Assembly (NCBI RefSeq): GCF_001592825.1
Contig: NZ_LTZG01000001.1
Location: 62,001-126,000 of the forward strand
DNA: 64,000 nt
Reading direction: 5' to 3'
From: Planococcus maritimus
Lineage (GTDB): Bacteria; Bacillota; Bacilli; Bacillales_A; Planococcaceae
Shown here: piece after piece, positions 27,454-36,109 of the stretch
How the letters are laid out: every line of letters begins with the position of its first letter
How positions within the stretch are numbered: position 1 is the stretch's first letter
Position numbers and translations under genes: made by a program
The notes under the pieces: generated by a model
Databases searched by the model: none
Told to the model about the DNA's origin: nothing
The model's input: the letters and a program-made list of their open reading frames with translations, nothing else

Positions 27454-27723
27454 ATGGTAGAAAAACAATACACAATTACAGACGAAGCGGGCATCCATGC
27501 ACGCCCAGCATCAGCACTGGTCGGCTCCATCTCGAAATTCCAATCGAACATCACACTCGGCTTTAACGGCAAGCAAGTTAACTTAAAATCGATTCTCGGT
27601 GTCATGTCACTCGGCATTGCATCAGGATCCACCGTGACGATCGCGGCAGATGGCACAGATGAAGAACAAGCAATGGCGAAAATCGACGAAGTGCTAAAAG
27701 CAGAAGGCATTTCAAACGCTTAA
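27454..27723 (+). CDS. HPr family phosphocarrier protein (copy 2)
   Basis: An 89-residue HPr with His15 in AGIHARPAS and Ser46 in LKSILGVMSLG, the closer match to standard Bacillus HPr (ptsH). It is divergent from fruR across a 142-base control region and ends in a strong terminator, so it is monocistronic with no ptsI behind it. Start ATG with TAGGAGG. Being beside the FruR-like operator, its expression may respond to fructose. Whether this or copy 1 is the housekeeping HPr cannot be decided here. Confidence 0.93.
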   Translation: MVEKQYTITDEAGIHARPASALVGSISKFQSNITLGFNGKQVNLKSILGVMSLGIASGSTVTIAADGTDEEQAMAKIDEVLKAEGISNA

Positions 27724-27757
27724 TACTTCGCTTCACGGCATCTCTAATGGATAGCAT

Positions 27758-27798
27758 GAAAAACCCCTGAACGCCGGATTGGCGTTCAGGGGTTTTTC
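27758..27798. terminator. Bidirectional terminator
   Basis: GAAAAACCCCTGAACGCC pairs perfectly with GGCGTTCAGGGGTTTTTC around a 5-base loop; between HPr copy 2 and the convergent SDR gene. Confidence 0.92.
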
Positions 27799-27804
27799 GC
27801 ATGT

Positions 27805-28527
27805 TTAGAACGGGTTGGTCGCCCATTGTTTCGACAACGGGATAAAAATGCGCGGATTCAATTTCAATTGCGACACGATGTATTCCGCAATGTCCTCTGG
27901 CTGCATGAATTTTTCTTTTTCCTGTTCAGTTTCATTGCCCGTATCAGTCATGCTTGTCACAACGCGGCTCGGCGCCATAGCGAAAACACGGATATTATCT
28001 GGGCGCACTTCCTGCATCAAGGATTCGCTCATGCCGAGCACGGCGAATTTCGATGCGCTATAGGCGCTTGAGCCTTTTGTGCCTTTGAGTCCTGACGAAG
28101 AAGAAATATTGACGATATCGCCGCCTTGTTTATCGACCATTTGCGGCAGCACCGCTTTTGTCATATGAACCATGCCCATCAAATTGATATTGAGCATATT
28201 TTGCCAGTCTTCGGTTTCGAGTTCCATGAATTTGCCGTATTTCCCGACTCCTGCATTGTTGATGAGGATATCGATTGTGCCGAGTTCGCCCGTCAATTTC
28301 TCAACGGCCGCTTCGACTTGCTTCGGATCCGACACATCGGCCACCGCAAATTCAGCACGCCCGCGCAACGAACGGATTTCTTTCGCCAGTTGTTCAATGT
28401 CTTTTTGGGTTCTCGCGATCAACCCGACGGCCACGCCTTCATTGGCCAGTGCCAGGGCAGTTGCCCGGCCGATGCCTCGTCCCGCTCCTGTAATAATTGC
28501 TGTTTTTTCCGTTAATACTTGTCCCAC
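27805..28527 (-). CDS. SDR family oxidoreductase (FabG-like 3-ketoacyl reductase)
   Basis: A 240-residue classical short-chain dehydrogenase. Cofactor motif TGAGRGIGRA near residue 14, NNAG at the NNAGVGKYG stretch, catalytic Ser in IVNISSSSG and the YSASK (YxxxK) pair. The sequence is annotated in relatives as 3-ketoacyl-ACP reductase, but with no fatty-acid synthesis genes nearby the substrate is open. GTG start with AGGGCGG upstream. Confidence 0.88.
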   Translation of the reverse strand: MGQVLTEKTAIITGAGRGIGRATALALANEGVAVGLIARTQKDIEQLAKEIRSLRGRAEFAVADVSDPKQVEAAVEKLTGELGTIDILINNAGVGKYGKFMELETEDWQNMLNINLMGMVHMTKAVLPQMVDKQGGDIVNISSSSGLKGTKGSSAYSASKFAVLGMSESLMQEVRPDNIRVFAMAPSRVVTSMTDTGNETEQEKEKFMQPEDIAEYIVSQLKLNPRIFIPLSKQWATNPF

Positions 28528-28636
28528 TATATTTTCCGCCCTTCAGGTAAATGATTTTCTCTGCCCTAATCTTTGCCCCTAAATAGGCGCCGCTAAACCG
28601 GGCGTCTGCCTGAGTGGTGAATTTTTTCAAGCGGCC

Positions 28637-29572
28637 TTAGTTTTGCTTGCGAAAATAATCCAGCAATCCTTGTGCACTGACGTGTAAGTCCATGTCAATA
28701 TAAGGCATGACGCGGTGTTCCGGCTCAACGCCACTATCAGCTAACTGCGCCATAACCTTCAGCTCCAGACGTTTTGCCAATTGCTCCGCCGATTCATCGT
28801 GTTGATAGGCTGCAGCTCCCGCTTCCATAAACACCTCGAGCCATTCGAGCACTTGGCCGAGCGCTGCCTGCGGATGGACCGTAGCGCCATAATGTCCGAA
28901 ATAAAGCACGTCGAGTTGCTGCTTTTGCATCCGTTCAATGGAAGCTCTCATCGCCACGGGGTCGAATTGGTTCGGCGAAGTGGACGGCAAGTAAAAATCG
29001 ATGCTGTCTTCGATCAACTGCGCGTAGCGGATGCCCGCTGTATCTCCTGCAAATACCCCATTTGATACAGGGTCAAAAATGCCGAAGTGGTGCTTGGCAT
29101 GTCCCGGCGTGTCCCAGAATTCGAGCGTGCAGTCTGGACCGATGCGCAAGACATCGCCCTCTGTTTTCACTTTGATGCGGTGTTCCGGCACCGGGACAAT
29201 CGGATTGAACAAATCATCGAATTTGTCTCCGTATACGGCGCGAGCCCCAGCGACCAGTCGGCCCGGGTCCGCGAGATGCCTGGCGCCTTTCGGGTGGACG
29301 ATGAGCGTGGCGTTCGGGCAGTCTTGCAATAATAAGCCCGCTCCCCCGGCGTGGTCGAGATGGATGTGTGTCACGATAATATAGCGGACTTCATCGAGTG
29401 AGCGCCCCAGTTCTTTTAGTCCTTGTTTCACATGCTCCACCGACGGGCTTGGACCAGTTTCGATAATGGTTAATTGCTGCTCCACCAGGACATAACTGCC
29501 CGTGCGCTGTTCGAGTCCGAGATCGAAGCCGTCGATCAAGTAAATCCGGTCGTTTAACTGGCTGATTGCCAT
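28637..29572 (-). CDS. Metallo-beta-lactamase fold hydrolase
   Basis: A 311-residue hydrolase. The metal motif THIHLDHAGG (His69, His71, Asp73, His74) is intact, and further ligands are seen in DTPGHAKHHFGIF and VFAGDTAG. The group includes glyoxalase II-like and lactonase-like enzymes; the C-terminal half carries FGHYGATVHP. Substrate unknown. ATG with AAAGGGGTG. Same strand as the SDR gene, but 109 bases apart. Confidence 0.88.
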   Translation of the reverse strand: MAISQLNDRIYLIDGFDLGLEQRTGSYVLVEQQLTIIETGPSPSVEHVKQGLKELGRSLDEVRYIIVTHIHLDHAGGAGLLLQDCPNATLIVHPKGARHLADPGRLVAGARAVYGDKFDDLFNPIVPVPEHRIKVKTEGDVLRIGPDCTLEFWDTPGHAKHHFGIFDPVSNGVFAGDTAGIRYAQLIEDSIDFYLPSTSPNQFDPVAMRASIERMQKQQLDVLYFGHYGATVHPQAALGQVLEWLEVFMEAGAAAYQHDESAEQLAKRLELKVMAQLADSGVEPEHRVMPYIDMDLHVSAQGLLDYFRKQN

Positions 29573-29636
29573 GCAAGCACCCCTTTCTGTTTGTCTTCAG
29601 TCTATCAAATCCTGGTTTATGCCAACAGCGTGTCAC

Positions 29637-29669
29637 GAAAAAAGCCGCCAGGATGCATGGCGGCTTTTC
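29637..29669 (-). terminator. Terminator of the M14 carboxypeptidase gene
   Basis: AAAAGCCGCCA and TGGCGGCTTTT form an 11-bp stem with 7-base loop; T6 on the minus strand. Confidence 0.88.
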
Positions 29670-29679
29670 ATCTTAAATC

Positions 29680-30876
29680 TTAATTGTTGCTCGGGCGATA
29701 GGAAGTCAAGGGAATATCTTCATAATCTTCTGGGTCCAATGAATAAACGCTATCATCCGCCACACCTTCTATGATGCCCGTCAAGCCTCTTTCCACCGAT
29801 TTAACCAATTGACCTTTTTCTTTTTGCCCGAGCGACTGGGTTTGGCCGCGCACTTCGAATAACACCGTACCGCTGCCATTCAATGCATAACTGCCAAGTG
29901 CGGTGCCCGGCAAGTCGAGCCCTTGTGAATAAAGGGAGATATTGGTGAATTTCGAATTGCCGTAGGACTGTAGCTCCTCATATGCCGCTACATTCAACTG
30001 GCGGGAAAAATCATAGTTGTAGCGGTCTGCATAATCGCTGTATTTGGCCCCTTCAGCACTGGATGGATCCGGGACAAATTGCGCCGATAGCGATAAGGTG
30101 ACAGGATCCGAGCTGCCATCAACATAATACATTCCTTGGTGATGCAGGTCGATAAAGACGTCAACGGTGCCATATTCCGCTTGCAGCGATTGATAGACGT
30201 CGCGTGACACTTGGGCTTCTTTTGTGATAAACCAGCCGGGTTCGCTCGATGCGCCAGGGAAGTCTTCGGCTTTAGGCACGTAATTCAAATCTGGATTGAA
30301 ATCACGATTAACATCAAAACCTGGGTTGGCACCGTAGTCATAGCTTTGGCTAATGCCGCGATCCAAGTAATTCCAAGACGGGGAGGCTGCAGAGAGTTCC
30401 GGGTAATCTGCCACGACATCACTCCACGTCATGCTGTTGCGGCGCTTATCGCCTTCTGATGCATCCGGATTCATCATCGGCATGAAGACAATCGTCACTT
30501 CCTCGCGCAAGGCTTTTGCCGTTTTCGAGTTGCCGGATAAGGTTTTCAACATATTTAAAATGGCCACAGTGCCGGTCTTTTCATTGCCATGAATCTCACT
30601 TTGGATCAGCAGCACTTTATCGCCTGTCCCGACAGTCGCCGTATAAATGTCACGGCCTTCGAATGATTGGCCTGCGACATCAACGGAAACCGAGCCTTTG
30701 CTAGCGGCTTCGATGCGTTGGAGTTCTTTTTGCAACTCTTTGTAATCGATAAAACCAGAAATGGCATTGTCGTGATGGTGTTCTGTCGGCTGTGCAGGTT
30801 CTGCTGCTTGTACAGGCATCGCAAGCATCGCACAAAGCCCCGCCATAGTCATTGTTTTGAATATGTGTTTTTTCAA
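29680..30876 (-). CDS. Secreted M14 family zinc carboxypeptidase
   Basis: A 398-residue exported peptidase. The signal peptide is about residues 1-24 (KHIFKTMTMAGLCAMLAMPVQ, then A-AEP as a likely cleavage site). The first zinc motif HGNE is at residues 96-99, a later histidine lies in IDLHHQGMYY, and the catalytic glutamate is in VLFEVRG. A histidine/acid-rich stretch (EHHHDN) follows the signal. It probably degrades peptides or peptidoglycan-derived peptides outside the cell. TTG start with AAAGGAGTGGGG upstream. Single gene. Confidence 0.9.
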   Translation of the reverse strand: MKKHIFKTMTMAGLCAMLAMPVQAAEPAQPTEHHHDNAISGFIDYKELQKELQRIEAASKGSVSVDVAGQSFEGRDIYTATVGTGDKVLLIQSEIHGNEKTGTVAILNMLKTLSGNSKTAKALREEVTIVFMPMMNPDASEGDKRRNSMTWSDVVADYPELSAASPSWNYLDRGISQSYDYGANPGFDVNRDFNPDLNYVPKAEDFPGASSEPGWFITKEAQVSRDVYQSLQAEYGTVDVFIDLHHQGMYYVDGSSDPVTLSLSAQFVPDPSSAEGAKYSDYADRYNYDFSRQLNVAAYEELQSYGNSKFTNISLYSQGLDLPGTALGSYALNGSGTVLFEVRGQTQSLGQKEKGQLVKSVERGLTGIIEGVADDSVYSLDPEDYEDIPLTSYRPSNN

Positions 30877-31203
30877 CTATCCCCACTCCTTTTCTTTGAA
30901 TAGGCCGAGTATAGCAAAGCTTGTTAGGCTTGCCTATAGTTGTCAGAAATTTCAGTGCTTTGGATATATAATCCATGAAGCTTGGGAGCTCCCGCTCGTT
31001 ACCATTGCCAGGGGGGAAATCTCGTGTTTGCTACTATTCATCATTTCGTAAGACGAAATACCTGCATCGACCTGTTGGCTACTAAGATCGCTGGCCTTAC
31101 AGATTCAACCACACATCAGTAAATAAAACCCGTGCGTTTCGGTTTCCCTATTGACGGGGTTCAGCTACAGTTAAGACATAATCCTAGAACGGAGGTTTTC
31201 TAA
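30877..31203. other. Divergent intergenic region
   Basis: About 325 bases between the M14 peptidase and nnrD genes. It holds the two promoters; a TTGACG at 31152 is a possible -35 for nnrD but a -10 at the right distance is not clear. A small hairpin (ATTTCGT with ACGAAAT, 31045-31061) has no T-run. No gene seen. Confidence 0.5.
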
Positions 31204-32058
31204 ATGAAAGATTCCCTACATTTACAAGACAGCACCAGCTGGTCGCAAGATATGGTGCGGAGCACGTTGCCAAAACGAACGCAAGACGCCCACAAAGGCA
31301 CGTTTGGCACGGCCTTATTGGTTGCTGGCGGCCCAGACATGCCCGGCGCCGCCTTGATCTCAGGGCTCGGCGCGTTGACTAGCGGCGTCGGGAAACTGGA
31401 AATCGGCACATATCGGGAAACGATCCAAAGCATTGCTCACGCAGTACCGGAAGCGACTTACGTGCCGGATGCGCTGGCACAGATCGCTAATGGCAGCCAT
31501 TCGCTCGCATCGTACAAAGCCATTGCTTGCGGTCCTGGAACAGCACCCGATGCTTTGACCGAAGCGGCGATTGACAGATTACTGAGGGCTCCACATCCTC
31601 TTATACTAGATGCAGGTGCATTGAGTGCGCGCAGCTATGCCAAAAGAAGCGCTCCGCTCATCTTGACACCGCACGCCGGCGAATTCAGCCGGATCTCTGG
31701 TTATTCTATAGAACAGATTACTGAATCTCCTGGAGCCTGTGCTTCGGCGTTTGCCGAAAAACATGACTTGACGATCGTGTTGAAAGGTCCCCGAACGACG
31801 ATTGCTTTTCCGGACGGCGAACGGTTTGACAACCCGACAGGCAATGCCGCCCTTGCTAAAGGCGGTACGGGAGATATGTTGACAGGCATGATGCTCGGCA
31901 TGCTGTGCTGCCACGACAACTGGCGGCATGCTGTTTTGAATGCTGTCCATTTGCACGGGGCGTGTGCGGACGAGTTCATTAAAACGCGCTCTCCCCACAC
32001 GATGCTTGCGCATGATATCGCAGAGCTGTTGCCGGAAGTATGGAAACACTACGAGTGA
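31204..32058 (+). CDS. nnrD: ADP/ATP-dependent NAD(P)H-hydrate dehydratase
   Basis: A 284-residue ribokinase-fold enzyme of the YjeF C-terminal (YxkO) type that repairs damaged NAD(P)HX. The N-terminal HKGTFGTALLVAGG, the middle LTPHAGEFSRI and the catalytic AKGGTGDMLTG (Asp near residue 224) are all present. The epimerase domain (NnrE) that is fused in some bacteria is absent, so NnrE must be encoded elsewhere. ATG with CGGAGG. Single gene. Confidence 0.94.
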   Translation: MKDSLHLQDSTSWSQDMVRSTLPKRTQDAHKGTFGTALLVAGGPDMPGAALISGLGALTSGVGKLEIGTYRETIQSIAHAVPEATYVPDALAQIANGSHSLASYKAIACGPGTAPDALTEAAIDRLLRAPHPLILDAGALSARSYAKRSAPLILTPHAGEFSRISGYSIEQITESPGACASAFAEKHDLTIVLKGPRTTIAFPDGERFDNPTGNAALAKGGTGDMLTGMMLGMLCCHDNWRHAVLNAVHLHGACADEFIKTRSPHTMLAHDIAELLPEVWKHYE

Positions 32059-32236
32059 GCCAATGTTCGAAAAGTCGTCACATGCGTCAAAGCCCGGGTG
32101 CACACGGGCTTTGGCTGTTTTATCGCACTGAAACGGCTGGCCCATTCGTTTTTCAGAAACGCAGAACCGTCGCATTTTCCGCTATAATGGTAAACAATAG
32201 ACAGCAGCATTTCCATACAACTGGAGGGTTTTTACC

Positions 32237-32269
32237 ATGAACAGAGACTGCAAAGGATCCAGACTGTGA
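32237..32269 (+). CDS. Ten-codon leader ORF overlapping the next start
   Basis: ATG at 32237 with a strong TGGAGGG ribosome site opens a 10-codon frame (MNRDCKGSRL) whose TGA overlaps the GTG start of the following gene in a GTGA junction (32266-32269). The downstream GTG itself has only an AGGA eight bases away. This looks like translational coupling through a leader peptide; whether the peptide matters is unknown. Confidence 0.5.
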   Translation: MNRDCKGSRL

Positions 32270-32886
32270 GCTATGTACCGATTTTTCATTTAACTGTGCC
32301 CGCAGTATGGGTAGCTGTGTTATTGGCGGCCGCTGTAGCCAATCTACTGATGCGCGTAGCGGTTAACCAAAAAATGGGCGACTGGTACTGGAACGCTTTG
32401 GCATTTTACATCCTCGTGTGGAAGCTCAGCTACATCGTCTTTCATTGGCAGCATTTTCTAGACATGCCCTTATCCCTTCTTTATTTTAACGGCGGACTGT
32501 ATGGCCATTTGCTTGCGACAGCCTTTATCATCGGTTATTTGTTGCTGGCACAACGAAAACACGCCGCTTTAGCAGAACAGGCGGCCGCTTCATGGTTATT
32601 GTTTTCTCTGGCATACCAGTCCATCCTGCAATTCCTTGAAGCGCAGTGGATGCAAGCAGCCTTTCAAACCCTGCTCTTCATAGTGGCAATCGTATCTATC
32701 CGTCTGTTAAGAACACGGCAAGACGTTCCGAACGGCTTGTTGTTTGGCGCGCTATTCACAATGGAATTGCTCATTCTTAGCACATTCGGCCCGCTATGGA
32801 CTTGGCAAAACGCGACGCTTGCCACTGTTGGTGCGGTTACGATTGCCATGTACAGACGTTTTGAACAGAAAGGACCGAGCATATGA
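32266..32886 (+). CDS. Membrane protein, possibly Lgt-like, paired with TlpA thioredoxin
   Basis: A 206-residue protein with about six or seven hydrophobic segments. The stretch LLYFNGGLYGHLLATAF resembles the conserved first motif of prolipoprotein diacylglyceryl transferase, but the protein is shorter and the Lgt arginine motifs are not seen, so it is at most a distant relative. It overlaps the TlpA-type gene by four bases (ATGA), implying a shared job, perhaps in disulfide relay or cytochrome/lipoprotein maturation. GTG start at 32266 coupled to the leader ORF. Confidence 0.65.
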   Translation: MSYVPIFHLTVPAVWVAVLLAAAVANLLMRVAVNQKMGDWYWNALAFYILVWKLSYIVFHWQHFLDMPLSLLYFNGGLYGHLLATAFIIGYLLLAQRKHAALAEQAAASWLLFSLAYQSILQFLEAQWMQAAFQTLLFIVAIVSIRLLRTRQDVPNGLLFGALFTMELLILSTFGPLWTWQNATLATVGAVTIAMYRRFEQKGPSI

Positions 32887-33449
32887 TTAAAAAAACCATT
32901 ATTGGCCTATTGCTCCTTGCAGCAATCGCCATTATTGCCATCAATTTCTTTAAAGAAGATGCACAGCCGGTCGATACAAGCTCCTCTTCCGCAAACGCGC
33001 AAGACGAGTCTGTGACGGAAGGACTGTCAATAGGGCAGGCAGCTCCTGATTTTACGTTGACAGACCAAAACGGCGATACAGTCAAACTTTCTGATTACCA
33101 AGGCAAGAAAGTCATTTTGAACTTCTGGGCTACTTGGTGTCCGCCTTGCCGTGCCGAAATGCCGCATATGCAAGAGTTCCACGAAAACAATGCGGACGGC
33201 GACGTTGAAATCCTGGCTGTCAACTTGACCGCACAAGACAACGGCGAGGAAGCGATTCAATCATTTATTGACCAATTCGGCTTGACGTTCTCCATTCCCA
33301 TGGACGAAACCGGCAGCACCGCCCAAACGTATCAAATACGTACCGTGCCGACCACATACATCATCGATTCAAAAGGTGACATTGCCCAAAAGATTGTCGG
33401 ACCGATGGACGAACAGGTTATGAAAGACCAGACGGACAGCATCGACTAA
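32883..33449 (+). CDS. TlpA/ResA-like membrane-anchored thiol-disulfide oxidoreductase
   Basis: A 188-residue protein with an N-terminal signal-anchor (KKTIIGLLLLAAIAIIAINF), a serine-rich linker, and a thioredoxin domain from about residue 50. The active site WATWCPPCRAEMP has Cys86 and Cys89, and the cis-proline is in TVPTTYIID. ResA-type proteins reduce apocytochrome c cysteines outside the membrane; TlpA/StoA types act in other pathways. Coupled by four bases to the upstream membrane protein gene. Confidence 0.92.
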   Translation: MIKKTIIGLLLLAAIAIIAINFFKEDAQPVDTSSSSANAQDESVTEGLSIGQAAPDFTLTDQNGDTVKLSDYQGKKVILNFWATWCPPCRAEMPHMQEFHENNADGDVEILAVNLTAQDNGEEAIQSFIDQFGLTFSIPMDETGSTAQTYQIRTVPTTYIIDSKGDIAQKIVGPMDEQVMKDQTDSID

Positions 33450-33542
33450 GCTTTTTTGCAGTTTGTCTAGCAGGAGGGTTTAAGGAAAAGCCATTTGCGG
33501 AATACTAGAAACAGGACTTGTAATGAAATGGAGGATTTTTTC

Positions 33543-33962
33543 ATGGAACTTGATTTAGCGAAAGAACAATTGCCATCGACACAATCGAAAGTGAACGAAC
33601 ACACACCCGACCACATCAACCAGCAAATCGAACGGGAAACAGAAGCCTCGGTCAATTATTTTAAACGCCAAGGCGAACACGATATTCAAGAACGCATCAA
33701 AGAGCTGGATCGCGAATGGGATACAGAACGCCTGCTCGAAGTGAATATGGCATCCATCGCATTTGTTTCTTCGTTATTGGCAGTACGTGCCAATCGAAAA
33801 TGGGCTCTGCTTGCTGGAGCTTCTAGTGCCATCCTCATTCAACAAGCGCTTCAAGGCTGGACACCGGCAATCGCGCTGTTCCGCCAGATGGGCATTCGCA
33901 CCGTCGACGAAATCAATCGAGAAAAAAAGGCTTTGCAAAATTTATTGAATAAACCTGAATAA
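33543..33962 (+). CDS. DUF2892-like small membrane protein
   Basis: A 139-residue protein with an acidic, helical N-terminal half (about 1-70, including EASVNYFKRQGEHDIQERI) and a hydrophobic hairpin around residues 72-105 (IAFVSSLLAVRANRKWALLA). The hairpin resembles the DUF2892/YgaP-type membrane unit; assignment to that family is tentative. ATG at 33543 follows TGGAGG; open frame further upstream is ignored. Function unknown. Confidence 0.65.
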   Translation: MELDLAKEQLPSTQSKVNEHTPDHINQQIERETEASVNYFKRQGEHDIQERIKELDREWDTERLLEVNMASIAFVSSLLAVRANRKWALLAGASSAILIQQALQGWTPAIALFRQMGIRTVDEINREKKALQNLLNKPE

Positions 33963-34002
33963 CCAAAAACCCCTAAGCCTTCCCGCTTAGGGGTTTTTGG
34001 TT
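33961..34002. terminator. Bidirectional terminator
   Basis: AACCAAAAACCCCTAAGC pairs perfectly with GCTTAGGGGTTTTTGGTT; serves the two convergent genes. Confidence 0.92.
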
Positions 34003-35081
34003 ACAGCCTCTTTATCACTTGGTGCAGCAGCAAGCGATTTGTTTTTCCGCAACCAGCCTTTAAACAGACGGTGCAGCGGCAGCTCCAGTTTGAAATGTGC
34101 CCATATCCCAAAAAACATCATCAAAGCGATCAGAACCAGGCTCATGCCAACATCGCCGAGGACTTCGTGCAAGCCGACCTGATCCATCCATTCCGAGAAA
34201 ACATCGAGCACCACATTGTGCACAAGGTAAAGCGCAAAAGCGGCATTGCCAAGTTGATGAAACAGGTTAGGCATGGTGACGTCCTGTTTCAAATCGACCA
34301 CACCTAGGCCGATCAACAATAGCACGATGGAGAGACTAGCGCTCATTTCAAAGCTCATTGCCATGAACGGATTCAACGCATTCATCCAAGTTACCGGAAA
34401 ACCAATCAGCCCTAATAAAATGAATAAGTATGCCGCATTAACCGGAATAGTGACATGGAGAATGAGCCACGCACAAAACACTCCCGCAATGAACATCAAA
34501 TTATAAGAAGCAAACAAAAAATCGAAGAGAAAATGGTCAATATAAACAACGCCGATAATGCCAAATAGGGACAGGATTCCCCAGGCGGTAAAAAGCGCCT
34601 TTCCTATCCAACGGGGGCTCAAAAATAGAAGAGAAAACATGAGGTAAAAATAAATAGTGTATTCCAAGGACCAAGCAACGATCAAAAACGGATCTTGCCA
34701 TTCCGGATTCGGGATTAGAAAGACAGAAGTCAAGATGACGGCCACATCCCGCTCCGCACCGGTCGCAAACCACGGCAACAACAAAGCTAAGACCAAAAAC
34801 GCCAAAGTCACGGCCCAATATAGTGGGTAAATCCGGATGAAACGATTAATCAGAAAATCCGTTAATTGTCCTTTTTTACCGAACTTATGTCGGTAGATAT
34901 AATAGGCCATAAAGCCGGATAATGCGAAGAAATAATAGACACCACCGGTCAACGGCAAAAAAGCAAGATTCCCCATATTGAATCCGTAATAATCCATCAT
35001 CGTCGTCGATAGATGGTGCAGCATGACCAATACAGGCACCAATGCCCTGGACAATTGAATCAACACGAGCTTTCTTCTCAT
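33987..35081 (-). CDS. Acyltransferase family 3 (OafA/YrhL-type) membrane protein
   Basis: A 364-residue protein with about ten membrane segments. It begins with the acyltransferase-3 pattern IQLSRALVPVLVMLHHL, includes GGVYYFFALSGFMAYYIY and RFIRIYPLYWAVTLAF, which match the conserved histidine and RxxRxxP-type positions. Such enzymes O-acetylate surface sugars or peptidoglycan. It lacks the C-terminal SGNH domain found in OatA-type proteins; a separate SGNH hydrolase gene lies just upstream on the same strand. ATG with GAGGGAGGGG. Confidence 0.9.
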   Translation of the reverse strand: MRRKLVLIQLSRALVPVLVMLHHLSTTMMDYYGFNMGNLAFLPLTGGVYYFFALSGFMAYYIYRHKFGKKGQLTDFLINRFIRIYPLYWAVTLAFLVLALLLPWFATGAERDVAVILTSVFLIPNPEWQDPFLIVAWSLEYTIYFYLMFSLLFLSPRWIGKALFTAWGILSLFGIIGVVYIDHFLFDFLFASYNLMFIAGVFCAWLILHVTIPVNAAYLFILLGLIGFPVTWMNALNPFMAMSFEMSASLSIVLLLIGLGVVDLKQDVTMPNLFHQLGNAAFALYLVHNVVLDVFSEWMDQVGLHEVLGDVGMSLVLIALMMFFGIWAHFKLELPLHRLFKGWLRKNKSLAAAPSDKEAVTKNP

Positions 35082-35251
35082 ACCCCTCCCTCCTCCACCA
35101 AAGATTCACGCGCCTGCTTAAAGACCTAAATTTATCGGTTATTATCAGAAAATTAAAAAATTTATAGACATAATATACCACGTTTACGCTAAACTACAAG
35201 CATTTGTCCCTGTAGACTAATGGTTTTTTTGCTTACATGACCAAATAAAAA

Positions 35252-35278
35252 AGCCCAGAAGCCTTGGTCGGCCCGGGC
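35252..35278 (-). terminator. Weak terminator of the SGNH gene
   Basis: An interrupted stem (GCCC/GGGC plus inner GCC/GGC) followed by T6 on the minus strand. Confidence 0.5.
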
Positions 35279-35283
35279 ATTAT

Positions 35284-36018
35284 TTACTGCCGCTCTTTTG
35301 CAATTGTGATGCCAGTCGTTTGAAGTGTTTCAAGCAGTAATTGATGCATAATCGCATAGCCTTCTTCGTTCGGGTGAATCGAATCCAGCCAAATCGATGG
35401 CACTTTCCCCATTTTTCGTGTATTGGTGACCAAAATGCCATTCGAGCCGATTGCCGAATTCCATATGTGGAATAAGAGATTGGTAAAACCGAAATACTGT
35501 GCTTCTTTTTTCATCGAGTTGTATAAACTGTTTTGGACAATGAGCACGTGTTTGTTATTTTGTTGGATAGCTCCATAAATATCCAATAAATTGCGGCGGT
35601 ATTTTCTTTTCAATGGAACAAACTGGCGGATCAATTCACTTACGCCGCCTTCCCGGTATTGACGCAACAAGTCATTGCCCCCGATATTTAGCAAGACAAC
35701 ATCCGCTTGTGCCAACTCCTCCCGCCAATGGCCAGCCCGCAGCCGTTCGACAAGTCCATCACTCGTTAACCCATTGATGCCAAAGTTCAGCACTTCACTG
35801 TCTGGGAAACTGTCTGCCAAATGTCTTGCGATTCCGCCTTTCGTCCCGTAGCCATATGCTACCGAATCACCGAGAATGACAATTTTATCGATATGATGCG
35901 GCTTATTCACATTGCGTCGTTTACGTCTGAATGCCTTTTTGTCCAGCGCACTCGCCAGGAATTTCTTACCCACTCTTTTGTACGCCCCCCTTAAACTTGT
36001 ATCCCTCCACTTTATCAT
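35284..36018 (-). CDS. SGNH/GDSL family hydrolase
   Basis: A 244-residue esterase-type protein. Block I is VILGDSVAYGYG (nucleophile Ser52), the Gly block is NFGINGLTSDG, the Asn block is NIGGNDLLRQY and the acid/histidine block is DSIHPNEEGY, so the catalytic set is complete. There is no clear signal peptide, but the first 40 residues are strongly basic (RRKRRNVNK). An alternative GTG start at 35973 has GGGGGG upstream. Substrate unknown; its neighbour is an acyltransferase, suggesting acyl-group trimming or transfer. Confidence 0.85.
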   Translation of the reverse strand: MIKWRDTSLRGAYKRVGKKFLASALDKKAFRRKRRNVNKPHHIDKIVILGDSVAYGYGTKGGIARHLADSFPDSEVLNFGINGLTSDGLVERLRAGHWREELAQADVVLLNIGGNDLLRQYREGGVSELIRQFVPLKRKYRRNLLDIYGAIQQNNKHVLIVQNSLYNSMKKEAQYFGFTNLLFHIWNSAIGSNGILVTNTRKMGKVPSIWLDSIHPNEEGYAIMHQLLLETLQTTGITIAKERQ

Positions 36019-36109
36019 GTTTCACGATCTCTTTCCTTTTTGCCGCTTGTATGCATACGGTCCTAGAGCGAACGGGTATGGAGGGATAGAACACTTAGGA
36101 GGGATTGCG

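Noticed and set aside
35912-36109. N-terminal extension of the channel-like protein
   Set aside because: The frame is open, but there is no ribosome site at 35912, it would run over the start and promoter of the divergent SGNH gene, and ATG at 36110 has a strong AGGAGGG.
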